Of a DNA stretch of 64,000 bases, positions 50,377 to 61,530 are shown piece by piece (the stretch's first letter is position 1; the number at the start of each line of letters is the position of its first letter). Below the pieces are notes generated by a model. That model did not search any database and was not told the origin of the DNA. It worked only from the letters and a program-made list of their open reading frames with translations. Source of the stretch: Temnothorax longispinosus (Eukaryota > Arthropoda > Insecta > Hymenoptera > Formicidae). A program made the translations under genes and the position numbers. The DNA is taken from contig NC_092363.1 of NCBI RefSeq assembly GCF_030848805.1, positions 23,561,828 to 23,625,827 of the forward strand. The letters are read 5' to 3'.

Positions 50377-53300
50377 GTAAGATCTGAGAAGGATCCCGTC
50401 CATCGAATGTCCGACGTTCAATTAATCCTTTAAGTCTCCTCGAGATTGCTCTTCGCGTTTTTAAATTTCATTAAATTTGGAATTATGCGGATTATGGAAT
50501 TTTTATCGGTGACTAGAAAAAACAGTATGCAATATCGTGATGTGCAGGGTAGAAGATTGCAACTGAACGTGGAATTAATCTTGCACGAAGAAGCTTTCGG
50601 AATCTGTTAATCTTTTACGTTAGTATAAAATGAAATAGCTTTGGGAGAATTATTTTTATATCGGGAGAAAAGAAAGAACTTGTAAATATCTAATTATTGT
50701 TTCAAGTTGTTCAATGGTCGAGAGAGATAGAGAAGAGAGAAAAGTATGAGATTCGAACACATGATGTTTTCGCAGGAGTAAAAGCGGTCTTAGGAAGATC
50801 GCGTGTCAGTATTCCGTATCAGAAAGTAAGATAAATTAATGACTTTGAAGGAAAGAATGCTTTTGTAATATTAAAGTTGCTCGCGTCACGTTACTCTCGT
50901 TGCCCTTGTTTCTCACGTCTCATAATAGCATATTAAATTCATTATTGTAAAAAAAAACTTAGGTGAAGTCTCTTGTCACTGGCGCACACACTTTTCCAAG
51001 GAAGGTCTTCAGTGGAATATAATTTAGAAGGGGGATGCGTTATATAAGAAATGCACTAAATACTGACGGTAGATTCACGGTTAAAGTACGTATTACGCGA
51101 GCGCGCCACGTCACGCAATATTTTTGTGCGGCTTAATGAATGCCGCCACGACGGATCTCTAATTTGTCAGCTTGTCGGAAAACTTATTAGAAAGTCGACC
51201 ATCGTTCCGCGATGCACTAGGTAAAAAATGTGGTTTATGCGTCGCTTTGATAAATGTTTTCACTCTCCAGCTTATTAATTAAGTTAAATTATATTTTCCA
51301 TTAAGACTTTAAATAATTAACTAAACTTTAAATTTTTTTAATACGAGTAAGAAAATACTTTTAAGGTAAAAATAAAATACTTCTCGATATATTCCTGGCC
51401 TGTGTAATATAATAATTCCGTCTTATGTAAATCGAGATAATAGTGTTCAATCGAGATTAAAAAAACGTAGCTAATTGAGCGTTAAATCATGACGATTAGA
51501 TTCTTCATGTCGCTTTCAACACTTTTCAAGCACAAACATGTTAAATCTCTTATTACGTATCCGTTCTAGTTCCGATTATAACGTTTCGCGATGTATTTCT
51601 CGTCTCTCGAGTTAATATTGAGTCTCCGGTTCTTGAATTCTTGTTGGAGCGCTACTTTACGCAGTTTCATGCATCGTTTCAACATCGATCGGACTGGAGC
51701 AAAAACATCTAATAATTGGCGTTCTCGTTATCCAAATAATGAGATGTTTTACAATTTATTCCTCAAACATTTTTCCAGGTTTAGTCGATTGCTTAAGAGT
51801 TCAAGCGGTATGTTTTTTTTTCTTCCCTTCAAGCCGCCTCGCAAATAATACAGACAAATTTGTGAAATTGGGACGTTCAAAAAAGTAGAAACTGTGTGCA
51901 CCGGGCCTGAAATAGTCGAGCATTAGGGCGACTGGAGTTATCGGACAGCATCTTTAAGTAAATTGCGCATGGCGTGTTGAGATCGTTGTATAAATCAGGA
52001 CATTATCAGGCGCGATCTAGCGTAATCTAACTCGAAAGCGCGCAAGCGTGCAGGCCGAAACTTCATCGGTGCACTCGGCTCGCCGCGATTGTTCCGATTT
52101 CGATTTTAACACGTGTAAACGTCACGCGCACACAACTCAAGTTATTGTTTAAACGCCACGCGTGTGTTGCAGATTATTGCGGGATTGTGCCAACGGTTGT
52201 CTAATGGGAAAATGTTAAAATGTTAACAAATTAGTTTCTAAAAAAAAAACTGAAATAAAATAAAATGTTGAAAGAGGCTTTTAGTATTTATTTCGGTCTA
52301 TATTATTTTGTCGCGCCTTTTATATTTTACTCTTTGTTCTTTTAAAGATTTATTTTATTTTATCGCCTCCCGTTTGCATTCGCTTTATTTTACTCCATTC
52401 AATTTTTAAATATTTTAAATCGAGTTTAACTCTGTTATTTCATCTGCAGTGTAGCGCTGTTGGACTTCAATTGTATGAATTATTCAACTGAAAATTAGGA
52501 AGCGGAATCCTCAATAAATTTCATCGCGAATGTCGAACGTTGAGAGATTAAATTGGAGGAATTAAATGTCTATACTTGTTTAATAAGTAGGACAAGAGAG
52601 AATAGCGAATTGCTGAATCCGGCGATTAAATATTAATTGACGTACTCGCGGTCTCACAACAGTCGATGACCGTCGACTCGGCGATCCGGTCGTAAATGAT
52701 ACCAGCGATGAATCGCATCTTCAACTGTCGCGGCAAAGCATCACGCTCGCGCGATAAATCAATCGGACTCGCCGTTCCGACGCATCAACCGCGATGAAAA
52801 GCGAGCGTGACTCAATCGGCGCGGCGCGTTAACGCGCGTTTAACATAAAAAAGATGCCACGTACGCTATTAACGTGAAAATTGCGTTGGCGTGTTTCGAC
52901 CGTGCGACACAAAGCGTCCTGTCTTACAACGCTGATGATGATAGCGCGCGTAGGAGATGAAATCTCGCGATAAGAAATTGTTACGGTCTGATTGCGCGCT
53001 TCCGTGGCCGCCGCGTACTATTGTAAGTTGATTTAGAATACTATTTAACGCGAACATAATTTTCTAACTTGGTCGTGAGTTTTTCTCTTTCACGAATTGT
53101 AAACAGCATGTGCGTCCTTAAATTAATGCGTGATTTCGGGAATTTCAACCTTCTTGATTTCTCGTAAATTGTCTTGATTTTTGTGCGCAGTTCAATTTTG
53201 GACAATTTTGATCGTTTAGACGTTGTTAAAACGTTGTTTAAATGTTGATAAAACGGTGAAATTAAACTTCTGTCGATAATGTGAAATGAACACTTGGATG

Positions 53301-55467
53301 TCTCTATAAATTCCTATGGGAAGAGAAAATAAAGTTTTAGAATTTCTACTTTGTATTACGCCAACTTCCAATCTTGATTGCTAGGAAATCGCGCAAAAGC
53401 TATTGCCGACTTTATTACTTATCATCTTGTCGCTAATAACGTTACCGCAAACAATAAACGTTCTTCATTAGCGGTAATTTCGTCAGAGACTATTGCGATG
53501 TAATAAAAAGTCATCAGCAATGTAAGGAAGCATAAGTTATCGTGAGAGCAACTAAGTAAATCATAGTAATTTGTAAGATAGATTAAATACTATGTTTCCT
53601 CGAATTAATCAAAACGTAATGGAATTTTTTGCGACAACCAAAGCTATAATTTATATCTAAATAACTTTTGTATCTAGAATATTTTTCAAAGATTGGAATT
53701 TTAGATTTAGAAATTATTTTCAGCACCTATCTCGGGCAGCTATCTACCACCGTCAACCAGTTACGGCACGCCTAATCTAGGAGGTGGCGGCGGCGGCGGC
53801 GGCGGCGGCGGTTATCCTGGCGGTGGCGGTGGAGGAATATCGTCGAGCTACGGTGCGCCTTCAGGCGGTGGCGGTGGATTCAGCGGCGGCGGCGGCGGCG
53901 GATTCGGCGGTGGTGGCGGCGGATTCGGTGGCGGCGGCGGTGGTCGACCTTCCTCGACCTACGGAGCGCCCGGTGGAGGTGGCGGTGGCGGTGGGCCACC
54001 GTCCTCCAGCTACGGAGCACCCCCATCTTCGAGCTACGGGGCACCCCCGTCTTCAAGCTATGGGGCACCCCCGTCTTCGAGCTACGGGGCACCTCCGTCT
54101 TCAAGCTACGGAGCACCGTCCAGCGGCGGCGGTGGTGGTTTCGGAGGCGGCGGAAGTGGCGGTTTCGGCGGCGGAGGTGGCGGCTTCGGTGGTGGAGCGC
54201 CTTCCAGCAGCTATGGAGCACCTAGTTCTGGCGGAGGTTTCGGCGGCGGGGCACCGTCCTCCAGTTACGGAGCCCCATCTCGTCCCTCCGGCAGCTACGG
54301 GGCACCATCTCGCCCCTCCGGCAGCTACGGGGCACCATCCGTAGGACGCCCATCTTCCTCGTATGGCGCTCCTTCTAGCGGAGGCGGCGGATTCGGCGGC
54401 GGTGGTTTCGGCGGTGGCGGCGGCGGCGGTGGCTTCGGCGGCGGTAGACCATCCTCGACTTATGGAGCGCCGTCGAGTGGAGGCGGCAGACCATCGTCCA
54501 CATACGGAGCGCCTTCCGGCGGTGGCGGAGGTTTCGGCGGTGGCGGTGGCGGTTTTGGAGGTGGGGCACCCTCCTCGAGCTATGGAGCGCCTTCCTCGAC
54601 CTACAGCGCACCTTCCTCGAGCTATGGGGCACCGCGTGGCGGCGGAGGCGGAGGCGGTGGCAGACCCTCGTCCAGCTATGGAGCGCCCAGTTCCGGCGGC
54701 GGCGGCGGCGGCTTTGGAGGTGGCGGTGGTTTCGGAGGAGGTGGATACTCCGGTGGTGGTGGTGGAGTGTCTTCAACTTACGGTGCACCCTCGGCAGGCG
54801 GTGGTAGCGGTGGATATTCCGGCGGTGGCGGCGGATACTCTGGCGGTGCACCGTCCTCAACTTACGGTGCTCCTTCAGGAGGCGGTGGTAGTGGTGGATA
54901 TTCCGGCGGTGGTGGCAGTTTCGGAGGCGGGTAAGATGTGATAATGCGAAATAAATGCGTGAAAGTATTCAGCAAAATAAAGCAAAGATCATTTTTGTCA
55001 TTTTTTTACAAAACATTAGTTGGATTATTTTGCCTCTTTCCCTTTAATTGATTGGATTATTTTGTTTAATATCACAAAATAGCAGTCTTAATTCAGTAAA
55101 TATCCATGATAATTAATTAAAGTACTGCTGAATCATAACATTCACTTATTTAAATCGATTTACTCATTTTTCATTATATTCGTTCAATTACAAAATTTTA
55201 CATATAATTTCTTATTTGCTCTCCAACACTCTTTTATTAGTTTCTTATCGACTTTTTTCGAATTTACTAATCAAATGTTTTTCTCATAATTTTTTCAGCT
55301 CCGGTGGCTACTCCGGAGGCGGCGGTGGCGGTTATTCCGGAGGTGGCGGCGGCGGTTATTCCGGCGGTGGCGGTGGCGGTGGCAGACCGTCGTCGTCTTA
55401 CGGTGCTCCAAGCAGCGGCGGTGGCGGCGGACAAAGCTACGCCAGCAATGGAGGCTACCAATACTAA
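50292..55467 (+). CDS. Pro-resilin-like glycine-rich YGAP-repeat cuticular protein
   Basis: A three-exon gene, join(50292-50376, 53724-54930, 55299-55467), 1461 bases including the stop, 486 residues. Residues 1-27 form a signal peptide (basic start, TALVATALLL core, HA at the end). The mature chain begins DAPISGSYLPPSTSYG and is then poly-Gly carrying about 20 YGAP motifs in contexts such as GGGRPSSTYGAPSSGGG, plus GGYSGGGGG and GGFGGGGG blocks, ending GQSYASNGGYQY. Resilin has similar GGRPS-SYGAPGGG and GYSGG repeats, in which tyrosines are cross-linked to make rubber-like cuticle. This protein lacks a visible R&R chitin-binding domain, so it is resilin-like rather than proven resilin. Introns are 3347 and 368 bases, both GT-AG and phase-consistent. 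The secreted-matrix role is inferred from composition. It could also be a silk, glue or eggshell protein. Confidence 0.85.
50377..53723 (+). other. Intron 1 of the YGAP-repeat gene
   Basis: 3347 bases from GTAAGATC to TTATTTTCAG. I see no nested gene or clear transposon in it. CpG-rich around 52630-53000. Open frames at 51591-51848 and 52869-53057 have no splice or start support. Confidence 0.6.
53724..54930 (+). CDS. YGAP-repeat protein, exon 2 (repeat domain)
   Basis: 1207 bases. The true frame has no ATG of its own and is set by exon 1 (G|CA gives Ala). It encodes PISGSYLPPS, then glycine blocks and 19 of the YGAP motifs. Five tandem PPSSSYGA units lie at about 54000-54115, two near-identical SRPSGSYGAP units at 54272-54332. 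The donor is GG|GTAAGATG. The other frames read as Ala/Val-rich or His/Arg-rich and are open only because of GGN repetition. Confidence 0.87.
54931..55298 (+). other. Intron 2 of the YGAP-repeat gene
   Basis: 368 bases, GTAAGATG to TTTTTTCAG. If it is not removed the frame reads GGG then TAA at 54932-54934. Confidence 0.75.
54950..54981 (+). terminator. Intronic polyadenylation signals
   Basis: AATAAA at 54950-54955 and again at 54976-54981, followed by a T-rich stretch (TTTTTGTCATTTTTTT). They lie 16 and 42 bases after the stop made by retention of intron 2, and so could end a short 431-residue isoform. Confidence 0.4.
55299..55467 (+). CDS. YGAP-repeat protein, exon 3 (C-terminus)
   Basis: Begins in phase 2 (GG|C), then SGGYSGGGGGGYSG repeats, RPSSSYGAPSSGGGGGQSYA and SNGGYQY before TAA at 55465-55467. 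The upstream ATG in this region lies in intron 2 and is not the start. Confidence 0.86.
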
Positions 55468-56249
55468 TCCAGACATGTGTTCACCCGGCGAGACGATCTC
55501 CGTGCTCAATCACGTCGGCTTCCATCAGTATTTCCCGGATTGGACGATGCAAACTCGATCTATCACGATGTCAAGACTCGTCAATTCGATTGATCGCGGC
55601 TCGATCGATTGCGTTCTATCAGGAAACGGACGTCGATCCGAGAGGCTGGCTTTAATCGAAAGATGATAGCCTTGGTGCCTCAATTACAAACAAATGTCCT
55701 GGACATGATCGCTGATAACATTGTGAATAATCGGAGAAAATCAATGCTGAAGACATCCCGTTGTTGTCGTCGAGCGTGTCCTTATAACAATCGCGCGGAG
55801 ATATTTGAGGTCTTCCACGGGACCATCTCTATCCGGTAACCGACGGGAGAAGCGTGCGAGGACCGTTCGCCGCGCCGTGAAAGTTCGCGAAATTCGTGCT
55901 AAAGATTTAACAACGATGGGTTCTCGGTCGGAAAAATTGTGAGCGAAGGAATATTCGTCCTGACGGCAGGCGCGTTCCCGCGAACGGCCGATAGAACAAG
56001 ATGTTTCTTTTCTTTTTTTTTTCTTTCTTTAATATTATTATTACTTTTATGTACCGGCTTCCAGGAAAGCGTCTGCTCATGGAACGTTACTTCCGTCGAT
56101 GTCGAAGAAAAGTGAGGAAGAAAAAAAAGAAGAAGAAAAAAAGAAGAAAAAGAAGAACGGAAAAACGAACGAGAAAACTCGATTTTCCACACATTCGGAG
56201 CCTGTAACTTATTTATTTTGTAAAGACGCTTTTTTGTACTAATAATAAA
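55468..56249 (+). other. 3' UTR candidate of the YGAP-repeat gene
   Basis: AATAAA at 56244-56249 is the first strong hexamer after the distal stop that I found, giving a 3' UTR of about 0.8 kb. It includes an A/G-rich tract (56118-56160, AAGAAGAAA type). Lys/Arg-rich translations there are artefacts. Confidence 0.4.
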
Positions 56250-59200
56250 GCCGCTATATGCTGATAAGGAATCTCGTCGATTTGTCGACTTTTTGTTAAT
56301 CCCATTTCGTCGCACTAAAAAAAAAAGAAGAAATTAAATCTTTCAGGGATCTCCTTATTTCAAGCAATCTTTTCATTATATAGAATTATTTTCATGTTGT
56401 ATAAGCTAAAGACCCGAATTTTGAATTTGTTCTTCTTCTTATATCTTTCTAGTCGCGCAATTATTTTTCTTTTTTTGCAAATACAATAAAATCTTTTTAC
56501 GGTTGATTTCGCCGGATATCGCAGTCTTCAACGGAACAGTGTCCGCCCTAGGGACAGGCCAGTCCTTTTTACAACCGAAGGAAGATCGGCGAAGTGAGGA
56601 AGAGCTCGGCATAAGGTTAGTCGGCCGACACGGTCGGACGGTCGATTTATCGATTCTCAGGGCTCGGGTACCGGGAGGGCATGAATAACTAAGAGCTCTC
56701 TTTCTATTCCTGCCGTCGAGTATCTAAAAGCGCATATCGATATCGGGGGGGTTCCGTGGCCGCCTCGCCCGTGAGAGCGAGCCGTGCCCCCTTCATTGCG
56801 GACGTGCCGGTCCGCAAAACTGAACCGCGCGACGTGCATGGTCACCGCGAAACTTCCACACATGTTGAAAAATGAACACGGAGATCTCGAGAGGTTTACT
56901 GCGGATGATCTATAAATATTAAAGTTCGCCGGCTCTGCTCGTTCCATTCGCATCGGGTTACGTGTATTACCAATATTACGTCGCATCTCCAGGGAAATGT
57001 AAGTAGAGTGATAAGAGCATAAATATGTCTGACACGCACGCGTGTAGTAAAAGTAAGTTAACATAATAATTTCATTAAAAGTACTTTCTAACCAGCTCTG
57101 TAACAGCCGCTTGCGAACACATATGTATATTATAGTTACGCGCGTACTTACGCCGCGATCGGCAGATTGACACACGTACGACTCGTTGATTCCTCCAAAT
57201 TTTCTCTTTGCCATTTCTTTGAAAAATTTAACTCTTCGCAAAGAGCTTAGCTATGTAATTTTCAACTCTTCAAATATCAGGGTTCACGCTCTTTTAAAGG
57301 ATGCAAAGGTTAACGCCGGAGTGGTATTCATAGGCAAGAAGGGATTTAACAACACGTATTTCTTTGAAGTTATTATTCATACAACGATCTTACTACTATA
57401 TTTAAGTTGCTAATCCTTCTCGTCTGCAAATTTATAATTCCGAACAAGTTCTTGTTTTCTCAAGCATTCGATAGAGCTTATCTTACCTGCTGCTATATGT
57501 TATCCCCTTAAGGCGTGCCTTCGCGAAGCGTTGCTTTCCAGACTTCAAGGTAAATAAATCAGCTTTTCCTTGGGTTGTGCTTGGGGGAAGGAGGAGAGAA
57601 GTTCTTAAGTTGTCAAACCACACGAACTCGTCTCGAGACTGTGGAACCGCGTACGTCTTAATGTATAAATATATGAACTCGACATTTTTGTACACCGTTT
57701 ATTTTTAACATTTACAATCAACATCTCTTTCGTTTGTCAATTATACACGTATAATGTCATATAATACAGTAACGCTTCTGTAATACATATACATATGGAT
57801 ATACTCCTTCGAGCAGGATGGGGAGGAAGGGGAAAGGGTGAGTCAGGGAACGCTTTTGCTTTTTACATGGTTAATAAATTATTCTACGTAATTAGGTAAG
57901 TCACCCCGTGCATTTGGGACGCGCAACATTAAGTACGCTATTTTGGTCTCCAAGCGGGAAAGTGATCGACGATATCTCGGTTTAGTTTGGAGGATCGCCC
58001 GCGCTAATTCTTATTTCGAGCTATCTCGAGTTTTTTGCGTTTTCGTTATTCCTCCTCGTTTTTACGCACGACACAGACACACAGATTGGCTGTCGACTCG
58101 CGATTTTACTCCGCAACGAAATGACGTCGTTCTGCGGAGAGAAATAGATCTTTGGATGCGCAAGCTTCTTGAGACTAAATTGATTCTCTTTAAATTAAAA
58201 GGTACAAAGGCAAGAAGGAAATAATTTTGCATCGTAGATAGCTGGAACGTACAAAGTAGAGGTCCGATGAAATTATAATTTGTATTCTTAGTTATGACGA
58301 CTCTTTATGTCGAGAAGAAGATACATGAAATAATAAAAAATAAACTTTGCTTTACTTCAGCCATTTATATCGCGATTCGAAAAGTGTTAAATTTAAATAA
58401 TCCTGAAAAGTATTAAATTTAAATAATCTACAATTAGATCGATGCGTGTTAACGAGTCGATTTCCAAAATTCGAGTCTCTCGAATAAACGGCGCGAAGCT
58501 GCGCGCACAAAGATCAAAAGACACTCGCGGCTGGAAAAGGAGCACGAGTGTCCCTTTTCGCTCCAAGAGCGACGAGCGTATTATGCGTCCCAAAGGATAC
58601 ATATGTTGTATATACATATCTCCTATAGTCTTATCTTATTACGCACTTCCTCCTCTCCGCGACTAATTATCTAATATACAATAGAGCACACTTTATGATA
58701 TGTATAGGTTTTCTCGTTGCGTCGTCGATTACAACGTACGTTGATATGTAGATGATAAGTGGCCGTCTTATGAGAGCGTTCTCATAAGCTTATAATGTAC
58801 TACTAGTTTCTCCCGCGCGTCCTCGACACACGGCTCCTCCACTTTCCTTAAATTCGTACAAAAGAAACGATGAGATCAACCTCGAAGCATAAATATTCTA
58901 TCGAGACAAGCGAATTCATTACGACGCCCGATCGAAACGAAATGTAGAATGTAAATGACTAACAATATACTGAAAAATCCACGATTTCTTCCCATCTTAC
59001 GAGTTTCCTGAGTGTAAATATTGAAGAACGCGCAAATACGCAAGAACTCAGAAAAGCGAGGAATCAAGAGGACTTTCCAGATTTATAATGCAATTAAATT
59101 ACTTAATTCCCATCCAAGAGCGGCAGAACGATTTAAATCTACGATCGAGACAAATTAAAACTTCAAGGGCCTATTAAAATTCTTATGGTCATTCATTTAA

Positions 59201-61530
59201 ATCGAGAAATATAAACACGCAAATTTTCATATTCCAAAATGTCGGATTTTGAAACGTCCGCGGTTAGTTTCAACGGGTCAAAGACGACTGTTCCTTCGAA
59301 CTCCGTACTCCGAACTCGCCGGAAAATCCACGAGTGGTCGAAAGGGGGAACGCGCTGCGTAGAAAAATAATTCGCGGTATACTTTCGTTTGTGATACTTT
59401 CGTACATTCCTGGCGCGAGAAGAGACGACGGTCTTCGCACGCGGTTCATTGTAGCGCGATACTTTCGTGCTTCGGCAGGAATATAATAAGGATAATAATC
59501 CCATCGCGCGCGCATCTTCTCTCGGAGCTCGTGGTCCACGAGCGTCACGGATTAGCCAGCCGGCGCGCTCGTCATCGTCTCTAATATCTGTGAGTGAAAG
59601 TCCGCGGAGCTTAATGACGGATGGACGAACGGAAATGCACGGGAGATGCACACCACACGACGAGATCCACGGACTCGCTCGTGTGTCCCTCCTCCGCGGT
59701 ACGGTTCCGTATCGCGTAGCGGGCCACGTATTGCTCCGCGCGACGACTCACGTTTCGAATCGCGCCGTGCCATGCCGTCGCGCTCGTAATTTCACCTCCG
59801 AACGGCATCCTCCGACTTAACGAATGGGATAATACGACGGCGCGCAGCAGAAAACGGCTAGGCCACTTCCGGCAAATCGCCAGGGATCCGTAAAGCCCCC
59901 TCTCCCCTCCCCCCTCTCCACGCCCTCGCACGGTCGAGGGTATTTTCGATTCCGCTGGAGAACACCGCGGAAACGAGACGCGCTCGTGAACGAAGAGACG
60001 CGCGTGATCTCGAACGCAGAACGAAGTGCCGAGACGATTCACACGCGAGTTGTCTCTGGGAAAAAAAAACATCCGATCGTAAACCGTTTCCGGAAAGTGA
60101 GACAAAAATGTGAACACGTTTTATTCTTCAATTCTTTCACATGCTTCGAAATGAAATAAACACTTCCACGAAAGTGACACACGCGCGCGCACATACACAC
60201 ACTCACACATATACGAAGAGATAATATTTTAAATGACTTAATGCTTTAGAATATTACATCAAGGACTTCTATTGCGTGCAGATTTTGCCGCGTCGTTGAA
60301 GTATAAGAAGCCCTTAGAAAATTCCCGACATTTGGACTGCGGATACGTCACTTTTTTTTTCTTCGTTTCTTCGACACGATGGTAAATTACTTAAAAGCAC
60401 TTTTGTCCAACGTTATTTGATGTTTGATGTCGATATTAAAATTTATGATGTCTCAAACATATGAATTCCATATCCACTATCTGTCTACGAGTAAACGAAT
60501 TAACAATCTTGCACATTGAAAAATTTAACACGGAGGCAGGTCTTAAACGTGAGTCCATCAGCGAGCGGAAAAATCCTGATCTAACGAGAATAAAAACGCG
60601 GTCTTTATAAACTAGAAAAATATACTCAGCACACTCTACTCTAGGGATAACCGATACGTATTTCTGTCTGGAGAAAAATGGTATGGGTATAATATAGCTT
60701 CTGCAAGCGCGACAAACGGAATCGATCGATTATTCGCGCAACGATGAAAGAACGGAAAATGATGATGTGCGAGCGATGAGAGGCTCGAAAAACTTAATCG
60801 CGTTTGAATTTGCGGGGTCGCCAAGTCAGAAGCTTTATCACAATTCGTCGGGTGAGTAGGAACTAAGTACAAAAACGCTGTACTATCTACGAAATTATCT
60901 AAAGTATCTCATCCCGTCGTTTACGTACGCAACGTCGCGTTCCGAGATCCGAAAGGCCGGGTCCTCGTATGATTGCGCGCGATAAAATCTCGCGAGATCC
61001 AGGAAAACGTTCGGGATGTCAATCGGAGACGAATCTGCGCGAAAAGCAAACTTTGGAACTTGAGATCCAGAGCGAGCCTATTCTGTAATTTTTAACGGCA
61101 GCTTCGTTATAGTGTATATTGTCGTTGTGCAACTTTTTTACCATATATATATCTGCGCAACGCAAATATAACGAAACTGTCGTTAAGAGTTACAGACTCA
61201 GCTGCCAGATTCAACACGAGAGGTACCAATTGTCAAAAATATTTGTTATTTCGTTTTAATTACGTGTGTTACATCTCCCTCTTAATATCCCTTTTAATTT
61301 CTTTTCCAATGGGGTTTGCTCGAAAATTATCAGCTTTAGATCTCACCATTCGACGTCAGTCTCGAAATGCGACGTTCCTCATCCTTTGGCGGCAAATAAT
61401 GATATAATATATGAGCAATCAGGTATAACGAGCGTAAATACATTACATATTCTCCTAGGCGTTTTATGCGTATTGCGTATAGCAACCTCGATATCGGTGC
61501 TATAATAATATACATATATATATATATATG
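56250..61530. other. Gene-free stretch
   Basis: About 5.3 kb without a supported exon, RNA gene or clear transposon. CpG-rich at 56540-56850 and 59400-60060; a CA/CG-rich run at 60178-60215; TA-rich microsatellite at 61507-61530. Long Arg/Ser-rich minus-strand frames at 59193-60117 are overlapped by other open frames and lack splice context. Confidence 0.35.

Noticed and set aside
53784..54941. Long Ala/Val-rich plus frames and His/Arg-rich minus frames across the repeat exon
   Set aside because: They are shifted readings of GGN-rich repeats. The real frame is fixed by the signal-peptide exon, phase-matched splice sites and a total length divisible by three.
55216..55467. An 83-residue frame starting with ATG before exon 3
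   Set aside because: Its first part is intron 2, including the pyrimidine tract and the CAG acceptor. Exon 3 continues from exon 2 instead.
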